From Medicago truncatula (taxonomy: Eukaryota > Streptophyta > Magnoliopsida > Fabales > Fabaceae): a stretch of 64,000 nt of DNA. Both the position numbers and the translations under genes were made by a program. The DNA lies in contig NC_053045.1 of the NCBI RefSeq assembly GCF_003473485.1, positions 54,106,494 to 54,170,493 on the forward strand, written 5' to 3'. Shown piece by piece: positions 23,081 through 35,400 of this stretch. Position 1 is the first letter of the stretch, and each line of letters opens with the position of its first letter. Below the pieces are notes generated by a model. It did not search any database. It saw nothing but the letters and a program-made list of their open reading frames with translations, and was not told the origin of the DNA.

Positions 23081-26000
23081 TTAACTATTGGCTTGTTGCC
23101 GAGCAAAACCAGGCTGAACAATGAAAATGAAAAATATGGTCAACTAGATGTTTCGGTTACTTGCTTGGTAAGTAAGGAATGAGGAAGGAATTAAATATCA
23201 ATTTACCTGAAGAAGCATGGATGGAGGAGGTGCTGTAGCTGTAGGTTCTGAAAGTACATGACTTCTGGTTTTTCTCCCATTTAACGTAGTAACTGATGGA
23301 CTATGATTGGTGGTTATGTCCCAAAAGCTTCGTTTCTTTGCAGTTGGAGCTGGTGATCGAAGCCGGTGGCTCTTCAATTCACCATTGTTTGGCTCCTTTT
23401 CCTGTACGCTAGCAGCCCTGGTTGCCACTTTCTTTCCAACTTCACCGTTTGTTAATGCCTGTTTTCCACACTTTTGAGAAACCTCACGAATGAGATCATC
23501 TTTTTGCTTTAGTTGTAAGCTATGATCTTTCTTCATTCTCTCTATCTCAGCCTCCAGTGCTTTCACCGTCTGTTGTAGTGTCCTCACAGTTGCCTCAGCT
23601 CCTTTCTTCTTGATTTCTGGAGTGAAACAAGTTCCAGCCAAGAAAGAGGGTCTAGTCCTTCGTTTTTCACTAGGTTGGGAAGAAATTGGAGTGGAAAGAG
23701 TTGCAGCAGAAGGTTTCGGAGTTGAAGAGGATTGTGAAGCTAAGGACTGTGCTTCTAGAGTCAAGAGCTTTTGTTGTTGTTGTGCTAGTTGCGTTCTTAA
23801 TTCACGGTTCTCCTTTTGCAGCTCAAGTACTAGCTTGGTCTGGTCAGTTTCTGTCTCGGGCATAGGCAATTGATCCTCATTGGTGTCACTTACCTGTACC
23901 CAGACAAAGAACAAATTAAATAATTCAACTTCATCATAAAAGCATGTCAAGCTTATGCCTTAAGGCCCTTGACAAAATAAATATTAGCTTGACATGGTAC
24001 GGGGATTCAACCTTCAAACGTATCTCTTTGGCTCTATCAGCCCAGTGAACGGTGTTCTGGGTTTCACCAAATGAGAGGCTACTTGGGCTTATGTTTGCAA
24101 TCATGACAGTATTGCAAATTCCTCCAAGTGAATCCTTCAGAAGTTGAGTGAGTTTTGAATTTCGATACGGTATGTGTTTCTTTCCTTCTACAAGAGCATT
24201 GATGCAGCTGCTGAGTGCAAGAAGAGACCGGTTTATATTGGCACCCTCAAGAGATCTAAGTGTTCTTTGATCTGTGGCAAGAGCTCTCTCAGACCCTGCA
24301 AGATCAATTAATGAGAGTTTGCCCACTCGGTTAACAATGCTCATTGTTGTAGCATCTCTAACTCGGTATTCAACCACAACCTAGATGTAACAAAACAATG
24401 TGCATTTGGTTAGTTAACACAATTCTGCAACAACTCACAATCACAACATTAAATGGATCTTTTTTCCCCTCAAAATCCTAAATGATTCACCTGCAAGATT
24501 GCATGGGAACGCGAAGATGTTTCATTTACACGAGTTGGTTCTGTGGTTCGGTTCCGATTTCCTTGTTGAAGCAATGTCATCACCTGAAGCAACCAGAGAA
24601 AAGAAAAGAAAAACATGCTAAATCAAGGTTCAGATTAGAAACACCCCTCTAAAGTTATACTCTTCTAAAAACGATCAGAATATTAATTACCTCATCTGCA
24701 GACGAAGCTCTATATTGCGTAAGACCCGCCGCCACAATCCCCTATAACAAAACCAAGCTATTCATTAAACTTATCATTCCAAATTACAACTTAAAATATA
24801 ATGCAAATTTGTCATATATTACTTATTAAATTACGTAAAGATTTACATGATCTTCAGATGCATTTATCGAATACTTGTAAATACCATTTCTTAAAAGCAA
24901 AAATCTGCGAAATGTTAAACTTTCATTTTAATAATGAAAGAAAGTGAACCTGTTTATCTTCTCTAAGGACTAAAGGTCTTCCAGGGCACAGCAAATCTCT
25001 GACAGTTTCATTGTAAACCTCAAGATACGAAAGATGAACCACATGGCTTCCATCACAGCTTCTCTGCCTGATTTTACCAAAAAGATCCTTAATAGCCAAA
25101 ACCATCACCCCTGGATTCTCCACAGTACCAAGCATTGTATAGGTTTTTCCAGCTCCCGTTGCACCATAACAGAAAACCGACCCATTCCTCCCCTGCAAAA
25201 CCGCTTCCACAAGGTCCGAGGTTCTGAAAAAAAGCTGAAATTAAACCTATATACAACACACCTCTAAAGACACAGCATCATCAACTATGAATACATATCC
25301 AACATATAGGTACCCTAATCAACTATATGATCAGCATCATAAATAGAAAGTATATGATCAGCCTATGGAGCACCGGCATTTCGGATTGAAGGTGTGTCCG
25401 GACGTGGCCAACACATGTTTGTGTCTGACACAGATACATACATGGACAAAAGTGATTACATTCAAACAATTCACGTTTTCAAACTATCACTAGTGTCGAC
25501 GTGTCCATGTCTGTGTCTCTATCAACGGTTCATAGTGAACAGCATCATAAATAGAAACTATAAACTATATGATCAACAATAACGATACTATTATCCTCAA
25601 TTTTAAGGACACATCATCATAAATAGAAACTGCAAGCAATTAAAAACAATAAAACTAAATTAACGAAATTCTATCTTAAAATTAAAATGATTGATCCAAA
25701 ACAACTAATGCAAATAGCTACAATTATAGAAAGTAAATTATGAATTAAACTCCAAATTTAGAAATAAAATGAGAGAATGAGAGAAACTAACGTAGTAGCA
25801 TAAACTTGTAGCTGAGAAGCTGAATCAGTAAATGAACCATCAAAAGTAAAATGTCTACCCTTAACCCTGTTCAGTCTAAGATAATCATTTTCATTAGCAA
25901 ACTCCGTTAAATAAACATCACGTTGATTCACAATTCTCACACAACACCGTGAATTCAATTCCTTCTCCTTCTTATTCATCGGTCTAACCCTCACAAACAC

Positions 26001-26375
26001 CATTATCCTGCTCCCACATTTCCCTATCTCTTCCTCTTTCACCTTCGCCGGCATTGACAGTCTCCGAGCAACCACTGGAACTGCATTTTTCGTTGATGTA
26101 ACTTTTTTTGGATAGGAAAAGGCAACAATGCGATCAGATCCAACGGTGAGATTATGATTTTCTTTGGAATCTTGGTTAGGTGGTTGAGGTAAGACGAAGG
26201 TTTTAGTAACGGTTGTTGTGGTAGGGATTGAGGAGTTTCTATCACGCATGGCGGTGAGAGATTGTTGTTTCTGTTGTTCGTATAAGAGAGTGAGGGTTTT
26301 GAGTTTTTCTTTGAGTCCATGGTGTGGATTTAAGTCGTTTTCAGAAGTGATTTTAGATCGAGTTGAAACAGGCAT
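23081..26375 (-). CDS. KIN8A: Kinesin-8 motor protein (KIN-8A-like)
   Basis: Exons in gene order: 25792-26375, 24950-25223, 24691-24741, 24491-24583, 24012-24380, 23207-23893 and 23081-23113; all introns GT-AG and the frame closes at 696 codons plus stop. The protein is a microtubule motor of the kinesin-8 class, which in other organisms walks to plus ends and limits microtubule length. The N-terminal extension starts MPVSTRSK and has [18 protein letters not shown], as I remember for plant KIN-8A. The motor has P-loop GATGAGKT (215-222), switch I NETSSRSH (323-330), switch II DLAGSER (360-366) and [19 protein letters not shown]. The C-terminal 240 residues hold two coiled-coil stretches and a Ser/Pro-rich basic tail. 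The last exon codes only [10 protein letters not shown]; it was chosen because the reading through the exon 6 donor gives a near-immediate stop. The A versus B clade call is from memory. Confidence 0.92.
25363..25535. mobile_element. GTGTC-rich TIR element in kinesin intron 1
   Basis: Bounded by CTATGGAGCACCG and CGGTTCATAG with GTGTC/GACAC words inside, like the element at 6828-6987. The flanks share AGCATCATAAATAGAAA (about 25333 and 25541), either part of an older repeat or a side effect of insertion. Ends approximate. Confidence 0.5.
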
Positions 26376-26493
26376 TTTTTTTTAGAATCGATTATTGTTA
26401 ACCAAACATGGCCTTAGAAGAAGAAAGAAAGAGGGGTAAGATTTGAATGATGATACACTTACACTGAGTGTGGAGTGTTTGGACTTTGGATGC

Positions 26494-26523
26494 AACGGTC
26501 AAATCTGAGCTTTGAAACGGTTA
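26494..26523 (+). promoter_or_regulatory. Two MSA-like (AACGG) elements upstream of the kinesin
   Basis: AACGGTCA at 26494-26501 and AACGGTTA at 26516-26523 match the core of the mitosis-specific activator element (AACGG followed by YYA), recognised by three-repeat MYB (MYB3R) factors in plant G2/M genes. They lie 119 and 141 bases before the kinesin ATG, on the strand opposite to the gene. Fits a motor needed at division; function is inferred. Confidence 0.6.
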
Positions 26524-27068
26524 CATATTATTTCAGTGGTCCTACATGTATTTCCACAATATCTCAACGCACGAGAATCATCTGTTTCTCTTAAATGATG
26601 AATTTAATTCTCATCAATGTAATAGGGAATACTCACCAACAAATATTCCAATAATTTTTCACAAAATAACTTTTCCATTTTTCAAAAGTGTAAATTATCC
26701 TAAAATAATCTAAACTAAAAATACCTATGTTTTTATAGGGAGCAAAATAACAACATATGTCACAGTTACATAGTTGCTCTATCAAGATTCAAAGCCATGT
26801 TACTACCACGTCACGATCCATGTCATAATCAACACGTGACAACCAGATTATCAATCCATATTTCTGATTTCTGACCTTATAACTTCAACAAAGGCCAAAA
26901 TGTTAGACAACAAATATTAAAATAACAAAGGTATGAACGCTTATTTTCTTAAAAAAAAGGTATAAACACTTGTATCAAAATTTTGACAAAACTAAGAAAA
27001 TGAAAATTACATTAAAGATTTTAAACTCACTCTAAATTATATACTCGTTGATTTATCTAAAGACTAAA
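26524..27068. other. Intergenic stretch
   Basis: AT-rich; no gene, RNA or element end recognised before the Helitron start at 27069. Confidence 0.4.
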
Positions 27069-27783
27069 TCTTCTATATACTAATACTAATACTAATATAA
27101 AAGTTAATGTCCATTGATTTTACCATTTTGCCCCAATGAGGGGCAATTTGGTAAATTACAAATTGGTTGAGTTTTTTTTTAAAAGGTTGGCCTATGAATT
27201 TCCATTTTTGCCCCTAACCAATTTTTTAATTATTTTCTAATTTTTAATAACTTTTAATTATTTTCCAATTTTTATATTTTTAACTATTTTTAAATTTTTT
27301 CCCCCAAATTCAGTTGCTTCTACATTGCTGTTGTGGGAGATTAAGGTATCGTTTGACAAACTTCTCTACATTTTTAGGAGAAGTTAGGCCAAATACAATA
27401 TCAAATTGTTGAATGCTACTTCAAAAAATTGAATGGAATGAGCTTTGGCCAAAAGTTGTTGAATGCTACTTCAAAAAACTATTTCTCAACAATTTATTTC
27501 ACAAATATCTCTCTTCAATTCACGTTGGGAACCTTTTATTTTATTTTTTAATATTATTTTTGGATAATATGTAATCATAATTCACACATCATTGGTTCCT
27601 TTTTTGTTTCAATTATTTTCATCCTAAACATTATGTCAATTCCTAATCTCATAAACTGATTATATTATCTCTAAATCAGCCCATACATATTTTATAATGA
27701 ATCACAATGTTCCGTTGTTTTAACATCTTTTCTTTCGAAGAATTTTTTTTTATGTCGTGATTATTTAAGGTTATTATTTGACC

Positions 27784-29165
27784 TTAGATAAACATTAAAT
27801 GTAAAAGTATGGAGGGAAAAATTAGGTTAAAATTAGAGCTGACATTTTGTATAAATTAAATCTAGGGTTAATATAGTAAAGTCACGCGAAAAAATATGTT
27901 AAATGTAGGGTTAATATTGCGTCACATATTAACATTTAGAAATAAGATATGACATTTTGCATAAATTAAATCTAGGGTTAATATAGTAAAGTCACACGAA
28001 AAAATTAGGTTAAATCTAGGGTTAATATTGCGTCATGGTTTAACATTTGGAAATAAGAGATGCCATTTTGCATAAATTAAATATAGGGTTAATATAATTT
28101 GTTTAGTAAAATTAAAGAGAAAAATTAGGAGCGATTTTTTTATTTTGATTTCCCTAACAATTAACATTAACATTTTGATTAAATTAAACAGGGTTAATTA
28201 AATAGGGTTAATACAGTAAAATTAAGCAAAGAAGTTAGGTTAAATCTAGGGCAAAATTTTGCGTTCGGGTTAACTTTAAGAAATAAAATAGGTTAAGTAT
28301 AGCAAGACAGGTTAACATTTATAAGTAATAGATTATGTTAAGTATAGCGAGACGGGTTAACGGTTATTCCTTTCCAAAAAAACAGCATATAATTGGGAAC
28401 ATCATTTTATTTTACTTTAGATAAACATTAAATGCAATCCCCGTGAGCTTAGCTCAGTTGGTAGGGATATTGCATATTATATGCAGGAGCCGGGGTTCGA
28501 ACCCCGGACACTCCACTTCTCCACAATTAAATTGTGTGAGCTATAGCCATTAGGCTACTTGACCAAAAAAAAAAAAAAAAAACATTAAATGCAAAAGTGT
28601 GGAGGGAAAAATTAGGTTAAAATTAGAGATGAAATTTTGCATAAATTAAATCTAGAGTTAATATAGTAAAGTCACGCGAAAAAATAGGTTAAATCTAGGG
28701 TTAATATTGCGTCACGGATTAACATTTAAAAATAAGATATGACATTTTGCATAAATTAAATCTAGGGTTAATATAGTAAAGTCACACGAAAAAATTAGGT
28801 TAATTATAGGGTTAATATTGCGTCACGGGTTAACATTTAAAAATAAGAGATGACATTTTGCATAAATTAAATATAAGGTTAATATAGTAAAGTCACACGA
28901 AAAATTTAGGTTAAATCTAGGGTTATATTGTGTCACGGGTTAACGTTTATAAATAAGATATGACATTTTCCATAAATTAAATCTAGAGTTAATATAATTT
29001 GTTTAGTAAAATTAAGGAGAAAAATTATGTGTGATTTGTTTATTTTGATTTCCCTAATAATTAACGTTAACATTTTGATTAAATTAAATAGGGTTAATAC
29101 AGTAAAATTAAGCAAAGAAGTTAGGTTAAATCTAGGGCAAAATTTTGTGTTCGGATTAACTTTAA
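27784..29165 (+). repeat. Minisatellite inside the Helitron, about 110-bp period in two 0.6-kb blocks
   Basis: Block 1 (about 27784-28437) and block 2 (about 28580-29165) each start AAACATTAAATG and carry units with AAATCTAGGGTTAATAT, ATTGCGTCAC and TGACATTTTGCATAAATTAA. GTCACGCGAA at 27881 and GTCACACGAA at 27991 give a 110-base period. Both blocks end near a GGGCAAAATTTTG(C/T)GTTCGG segment. The SINE lies exactly between the blocks. Confidence 0.8.
28438..28579 (+). mobile_element. tRNA-derived SINE with 15-bp TSD
   Basis: Reads CGTGAGCTTAGCTCAGTTGG (A box) and GGGGTTCGAACCCC (B box), then a body ending GGCTACTTGACC and a long poly-A. The duplication AAACATTAAATGCAA is present at 28423-28437 and 28580-28594. 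It looks like a tRNA at first sight but does not fold into a proper cloverleaf. The right target copy is also the start of minisatellite block 2. Confidence 0.85.
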
Positions 29166-29491
29166 GGAATATGATATTACAATAGTTGTTATGTTATTTT
29201 TTATGTAGTGCTTTAGGCTCTGTGTTGCAAAATTTTGGTTTACGCAGCCTTGATTTTCACATTTATAAATGACAACAATTTTCCGTAATTTATAAGATTT
29301 CTCGTTCGGAGCTAAATTAAAAAAAAAAAAATACGTTATTCAACCCGTGCGAAGCACGGTTTTAACTAGTTTACACGAAAGTTCAAGGTCGCGTGTCTAC
29401 TTTAAAATGTGTTTATTAACATATAACCATTGTCGTCAATATTCCCTAAAAAAAATAAAACGATTGTCGTCAAGATTAAATTGAAGGCCCT

Positions 29492-29497
<6 letters not shown>

Positions 29498-29541
<44 letters not shown>

Positions 29542-29826
29542 ATTTGCTAGAACACACCCACTAGTTTTTATGTGGGAGTGTTTTAGCAAGCTCCACCTTA
29601 AGGTGTATTCAACTACTTTTTAGTTATAACTTGCTAAAACACACATTCTAAAAAATAAGTGGGTGTATCCTAGCAAATGCCTATTGGAGTTGCTAACATA
29701 CACCCACTTATATTTTAGGAGGTGTGTTTTAGCAACATTCACCTTAAGGTGTATTTAACAATTTTTTAGTTATATCTTTGCTAAAACACACTTTAATAAA
29801 AACTAGTGGGTGTATCCTAGCAAACC

Positions 29827-29869
<43 letters not shown>
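29498..29869. mobile_element. Two tandem foldback elements inside a (TA)n microsatellite
   Basis: Between (TA)n runs at about 29498-29538 and 29829-29869, two units of about 145 bp follow each other. Each begins with a GGAxTTGCTA-type end and ends GGGTGTATCCTAGCAAA, has ACACCCACT/AGTGGGTGT as inverted repeat and CACCTTAAGGTG in the middle. TA-rich target and foldback shape suggest Tc1/mariner-like MITEs, one next to the other. No protein coded. Confidence 0.65.
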
Positions 29870-29874
<5 letters not shown>

Positions 29875-29960
29875 AGCCCATAATAGCTATATAGTAAAGT
29901 AACTAAAATATCTAACTACATGCGTGTTTGTGGGTCAATTGATAATATCGTGTTAATCTT

Positions 29961-30091
29961 CGTGAGGATGGCTCAGTTGACTGAGACATGCATTCTTATA
30001 TGTGGGGTTAGGGTTCGAACCCCGAACACTTCACTTATTCCCTCTAAAAAATGTGAATTCTATCCAGTAGGCTACTTTGACCAAAAAAAAA
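29961..30091 (+). mobile_element. tRNA-derived SINE
   Basis: A box GGATGGCTCAGTTGACTGAG, B box GGGTTCGAACCCC, then a body ending GGCTACTTTGACC plus A-tail, the same 3' end as the SINE at 28438. No clear target duplication found. Confidence 0.75.
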
Positions 30092-30290
30092 AGGCAGTGT
30101 CATAGTTCTTAATTGCTTATTTTTACCATATGTGATTTATTAATTCAATGGAAAAAATAAACTTGATGGAAAATTAATTTATCTATGCACGTTACACAAA
30201 AACTAAAAATACACCAAGTTAAAACTTATCAAAGTAATAAATACATTATTTTCTAAAAACAAAAATGACCTATTAAATGTCTTAAGCAAT

Positions 30291-30432
30291 GTCCCATCAG
30301 TCCTAGTTCAACTGATAAAAATGTCAAAATTATTAGATCAGACGTCATGATCGAGATTCGAACCCCGATACCTCCACTTTATGTGTGTGAATTTATGATG
30401 AATTTGCCAACTCTTCTATCTACCAACAAAAA
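30291..30432 (+). mobile_element. tRNA-derived SINE with 16-bp TSD
   Basis: A box CAGTCCTAGTTCAACTGATA, B box GAGATTCGAACCCC, tail CTACCAACAAAAAA. The duplication AAATGTCTTAAGCAAT is perfect at 30275-30290 and 30433-30448. The 5' head differs from the other two SINEs, so it is a separate family. Confidence 0.85.
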
Positions 30433-30448
30433 AAATGTCTTAAGCAAT

Positions 30449-31927
30449 TCCTTGAAACCTTGTTAACATTTTCCCTAATATTTAATATAATTGAAATTGA
30501 TAACTTTTATGATTCTTCTTTACTGATAAATAAGTATGAGAGAGTGCTATAAAATATTTCTTAAAACAACTAATGTTAGTATTATTAACGATTGTTAATA
30601 TATTAGAAAAAGAAGTGAGATTGAATTTTCGACCTTCTTAAATCCCCCACTCCAACCACCAACCCTCTTTATATCTCTTAAGATTGAGTTAACAATTGAA
30701 TGTTATCAACGAATCTTCAAAGCAAGGTATACCGATAATAATCATTTCATGCCCCCTAAAATAATTATGCAGATAATAGTGCAATTATTAGTCCTATAAT
30801 GTTTTTCCCATGAACATTCTTCTTTTGATTGGGTAAGCTAAGCTAGTGGGACATGCTAAATGTTGTTGATCCAACGATTATTTTTAATGAGAGGGGTTGA
30901 TCCACTAAACTTAACAATGAGTGAAATGAACTTTTTTTTGGGTTGAATTGAATTGAATGAATTATGTGAACATCCATCGATTAACTATCTCTATGGTGGT
31001 AGGCATTCATTACTTAATACTACTCAGCAGTCAGCATTGCTTTGCAGTTGATAGTATCATTTTCATTTTTTTCCTTTCGGTTTACGAGAAAACATTGTAA
31101 TGGGGTCAACAATGTTGTTGCCTGTTGGTGATGTATTTGTGAAATAAAATTGTCCAGTTATCTATCCTTTTCTTATTTAATTTATTTGTGTCCTTTTCCA
31201 TATTTAATTGTATTTTGGTTACTGTGCATTGTGGGTAGGAAAATGGTAGTAATACAATGAAGCACAGTCGTCATGATGAAGATTGTGACCCAAGTAATGA
31301 GATGAACTAGATATTATGGACTATTTTCTTTTTTTTTTTTTATTATAAAAAATAAACAGTTAACTTAGTTCTTAAATCATTACTCTCTCACCATTTAGTT
31401 CTAAATTATTAATCAACTAAATATTTTTTCAACTTATAATTGTTTCTTTGTTTAAAGACACTCTTTAACAACTTTCTAATATTAATAGATCAATGCTATT
31501 ATGTGCAAACAAATCTCATCACTAAAGAGTCAATAATGTCATATTCTCCATGGAAGAAAATGCGTGTAATTCAAAACCTGCTGAGTAGTATCCGGGAAAT
31601 ACCGGGTTATCACCAGGGGAACAACATTTGGCTAGTGCGCATGCCTCTACGCATGAGCCAGATTAGTCGTCCACTTTTGATGGGTCGGAAACCGATGCAA
31701 AAAAAAAAAAAAACTGCTGGAAATCGTAGATAATTGAGTGATAACGAGTCAACTACATGTTACCACCTCATTTCATAAAAACGTTTGTCATATTTTCCAT
31801 ACTAATAAATTACCATAACAGTTATCCAAAGGAAAAAAAAAATCTAGTCTCACATGATAAGCCATTTACAGATCGTGACACCCTCTCATTACAAGCCAAT
31901 TCTTCAGAAATGATTAAATTTAATATA
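30449..31927. other. Intergenic region
   Basis: About 1.5 kb without a recognisable gene, RNA or element end. The open frames at 31440-31984 show no known domain and their frame is kept through poly-A runs. Confidence 0.4.
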
Positions 31928-32199
31928 CTCCCTCCGGTCTCAAATGTAGGGAAAAAACAAAAAAAATTGTGGTCTCAAATGTAAGAAAAAGTATAGTAAA
32001 AGCAACCTAATAAATGCTACTATTCCAATTTTACCCTATCTCCATGAGTTCAAAAGTCACTTTCATTAATTATTACTAAAACATGACAAGGGCAAAATTG
32101 GAAAGTTGTACATTTTTTAACATGACTTCAATGTAATCAATTCATTTTTTTAATTGGTGTGCTTTTTTTTTTTTCCACTACATTTGAGATCGGAGGGAG
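31928..32199. mobile_element. Stowaway-type MITE (Tc1/mariner), 272 bp
   Basis: Ends CTCCCTCCGGTCTCAAATGT and (right) ACATTTGAGATCGGAGGGAG are inverted repeats with the classic CTCCCTCC start, flanked by TA on both sides (31926-31927, 32200-32201). Lies about 300 bp before the helicase gene. Confidence 0.9.
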
Positions 32200-32356
32200 T
32201 ACGAGTTTAACATGGTATCAAAGTCTATCCGAAGCTCAAAATAATTCTTCATTTCAAAGTTAAGTTAGGAAAGAGATTTTTCAGTTTTGTACGAAAAAGT
32301 AAATCGGGGGTTGAAATAATAACAACCTGCTAATAATGGCGTTGATTAAAATAACA

Positions 32357-32423
32357 GGCCCAAATTCGTCCTTCTACAACGCACGTGCACGCACACATAC
32401 GAAACATTTCGTAGTTAGGGTTT
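32357..32423 (+). promoter_or_regulatory. Site II motif and telo-box upstream of the helicase
   Basis: GGCCCA at 32357-32362 (site II TGGGCC on the other strand) and TTAGGGTTT at 32415-32423 (telo-box AAACCCTAA) lie 137 and 76 bases before the ATG. The pair is a known promoter signature of plant ribosomal-protein and ribosome-biogenesis genes, which fits a Has1-type helicase. The duplicated copy at 47 kb lacks it. Confidence 0.65.
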
Positions 32424-32498
32424 AACGACAAAGCAAAAAGAGTTGAAACAACGAAGAACAAAGTCTCAAAGTTTCAGCAAAATCGTATCAATTAATTC

Positions 32499-35400
32499 AT
32501 GGCAGACCCTGAAATCAATCTCCAAGCTTCTTCACCAATGAACGAAACCAATAACAATAACAAAAACAAAAACAAGAAGAAGAAGAAGCACGATAAGAAG
32601 CGAACCCGTGATATCGTTGAAGAAGAGGAACACGCCGAAGAGATTGTGAATGATACTCATAGCAACGAAGAGTCCTCAAAAAAGAAGAAGAAGAATAAAG
32701 AGGAAGAAGATGTTGTTGAAGTAGAAGATGAATTGGAAGAGAAAAAAGTGAAGAATAACAAAGGTTCTGGAATTATGAGTTCTGAATCATTTTCTTCTCT
32801 TGAATTATCTGAAAATACTTCTAAAGCTATTGTGGATATGGGATTTCAACACTTAACTCAGGTAAAGTAAATCAACGTTTTTCTCTTAATTTCTTGTAAG
32901 ATAACCCTTTTCTAATGATAATGTATTAAGCAATTTTTTTTACTCTAAATTAATTGTGTTTGAAGAAAAATTAGACCTTGTTTTGATATAGAGCTTAATT
33001 GAAGTCCTTATAGCATAATCACTTGTCATGTAAATTGTAAAAGCTATTTTAGTATTTTTATAATTTTAGATGAAATAAAGTCAAGCCATTTTTATACTTG
33101 CTATAAACTGTTTTCATAAGCTATGATTGAGAGCTTATAGAAATAAGCTGAAAACAACTTATGAGTATATCATAAGTTGTTTTCATAAGTGCCTATGCTA
33201 GTAGATAAACTCAAACTAGTCAATTCAAAGAGTTCTTAAGTAGAGTGGATTATGGCTTATAGGGTGTGGTATGTTAGAGATAGAATTGACCAGTTTGTTC
33301 TTGATGTAGATTCAAGCAAGAGCGATTCCACCACTTTTGAGTGGAAAAGATGTTCTTGGTGCTGCAAGGACTGGTTCTGGAAAAACTCTTGCCTTTTTAA
33401 TTCCTGCTGTGGAGCTTTTGCACAAGCTTAAGTTTAATCAGCGAAGTGGAACCGGTGTTGTTATCATATGCCCTACTAGAGAGCTTGCCATTCAGGTATT
33501 ATATTTCGTGCGCTATACTTATCATAAACTTTGCTGTTGGAATTATGGTGCAATTTGGATCAGTTTCTAGCTTATGATTTCTGAGAGCTTCTCAATTAAA
33601 ATATGTTTTTGGTCTTGACAAGCTTGTGGGTGTGCATGGACAAGTTAAGTTTTAGATATACAATTTGGACCAGTTTATAGGTTGGAAGATTCTCAGTTAA
33701 AATAACTTTACTTTACTGTTCTTTCTCATATGGAAATTCCGTACGGAGAAGTTTACAGTTTGTAAGTATATATGAAGAAGTTTAATAAAGTGCTTTTGAA
33801 AAATAATAGAGATACAGAAGATCATTTTGACTTACATGAGAAACTATTAATTAAAAGCCTCAATAGTTTTTACAAGATTCTTATAATATTTAAATTTTCA
33901 CCAGTCTTGTTGTGAAGTTTAATCAAACTGACTCAGGGTTTCTGAAAATATTGGGATTTGGAAGATAATCTCAACTTATACGGGAAACTGTTTTTTGAAA
34001 AACTCATTATTGCAAGATATTATTTTCTATTTTCAAAATTGCTTGTTTTGCAGTTTATCCAAACTGTTTTTTTTCTTTCTTTCTTTTCTTTGCTTGATGT
34101 TCCTCAGATTTCGTTATTCTTTCTATTCTCTTGGGTGTTTTATCATGTTTGAAGTATACGAATTTTATCATCTAATTCTCCTTATTTGCTGATTGTCTAT
34201 TTCTTTAAGACACACGAGGTTGCTCAGAAGCTTCTAAAGCATCATCGTCATTCACAAACTCTTGGATTGGTTATTGGAGGTTCAGCTAGAAGAACTGAAG
34301 CTGAAAGCCTTGCTAAAGGGATAAATATAGTGGTAGCTACTCCTGGTCGTCTTCTGGATCATCTACAAAATACCAAGAGATTCATATATAATAACCTGAA
34401 GGTAGATTATGAGTTGTTCATTCATATAATTGTTTCTCTATTTTGCTCCACTAAAAAATGAATATATTTCATTGCTGATGCTGGTATTGAGTTTTAGTGT
34501 TTTAGATAAGGAAGGAGAGAAGAGGAAGAATAAAAACTTTGACTTGTAATTGTGGTTTAATAGTTTACAAGACTAAACACTGATCCATATTTATAGTTTC
34601 TAGGCTCCTAATCCTAATTAAATATAAAAACCAATAAAGATAGAATAAACACATAAAAACATTCCTAAGAGATAATCTGAAACACTTTAAGATCAAGATA
34701 CCATACATTATTTTCCTGCAATCTTACATCTTGTACTTATTATTGATGTATTTTTTATCATCAGAATATTTTGTGAGTGTTTGATGCTTATCACTTATCA
34801 GTAATGCCAGCATTGCTCGTAGATTGTCCACACGAGTGTTTAATCAGAAGTTCATTCATCATGTATACTTGCTGATTTTATTTTATGTTCACATGCGTTG
34901 TATTGTAACATTCTTCATTTGTCCTTCACTGGCTCTTGAAAATAGCATGGATGCATATTACTGTAGATTCAGGCTATGCTCTTACTCTTAAATTCCTGAA
35001 TTCTTTGGCAGTGCCTCATTATCGATGAAGCTGACAGGATATTGGAAGCAAACTTTGAGGATGAATTGAAGCAGATTATCAAGCTCCTCCCAAAGGTATC
35101 TATAATGTTGCCCCCCCTTCTCCTTTCCCTTTCTGTCATGCATGAGCCTGTGAAATTATAGTGGCAGTTTCAAGTTGCTTTGTCCAGCCCATTTTCCTTA
35201 CAAGGGTTGGATGACTGAACCAGAAAACCCTAGCAAAGAGGACTTCAATAATTTAAAATTTACAAATATTATCTATTTCTTACCATAGATTAAAAGTACA
35301 GCTATAAATTCTACCCAAAAGTCTGTTGCCTTCGAATGTCAGCAGCTGCTTGCAGTTGGCTTAAAAATACATGGTCTTGGAGATCATATTTTTAAATTAT

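Larger units (their letters stand above)
27069..29369 (+). mobile_element. Complete non-autonomous Helitron, 2.3 kb
   Basis: The 5' end is TCTTCTATATACTAATACTA preceded by A (27068). The 3' end has a hairpin (CCGTGC-GAA-GCACGG, about 29345-29359) followed by TTTTAACTAG and then T (29370). TC start, hairpin, CTAG end and insertion between A and T are the Helitron signature. No Rep or helicase is encoded. The interior consists largely of 110-bp repeats and a SINE inserted at 28438-28579. Mobilisation would need a helper such as the element at the right end of the window (inference). Confidence 0.85.

Noticed and set aside
28438-28579. tRNA gene
   Set aside because: A and B boxes are present, but the rest does not fold as a cloverleaf, there is a poly-A end and a 15-bp target duplication, so it is a SINE.
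27784-29165. CRISPR-like array
   Set aside because: The 110-bp units are repeated throughout without unique spacers, in a plant Helitron; it is a minisatellite.
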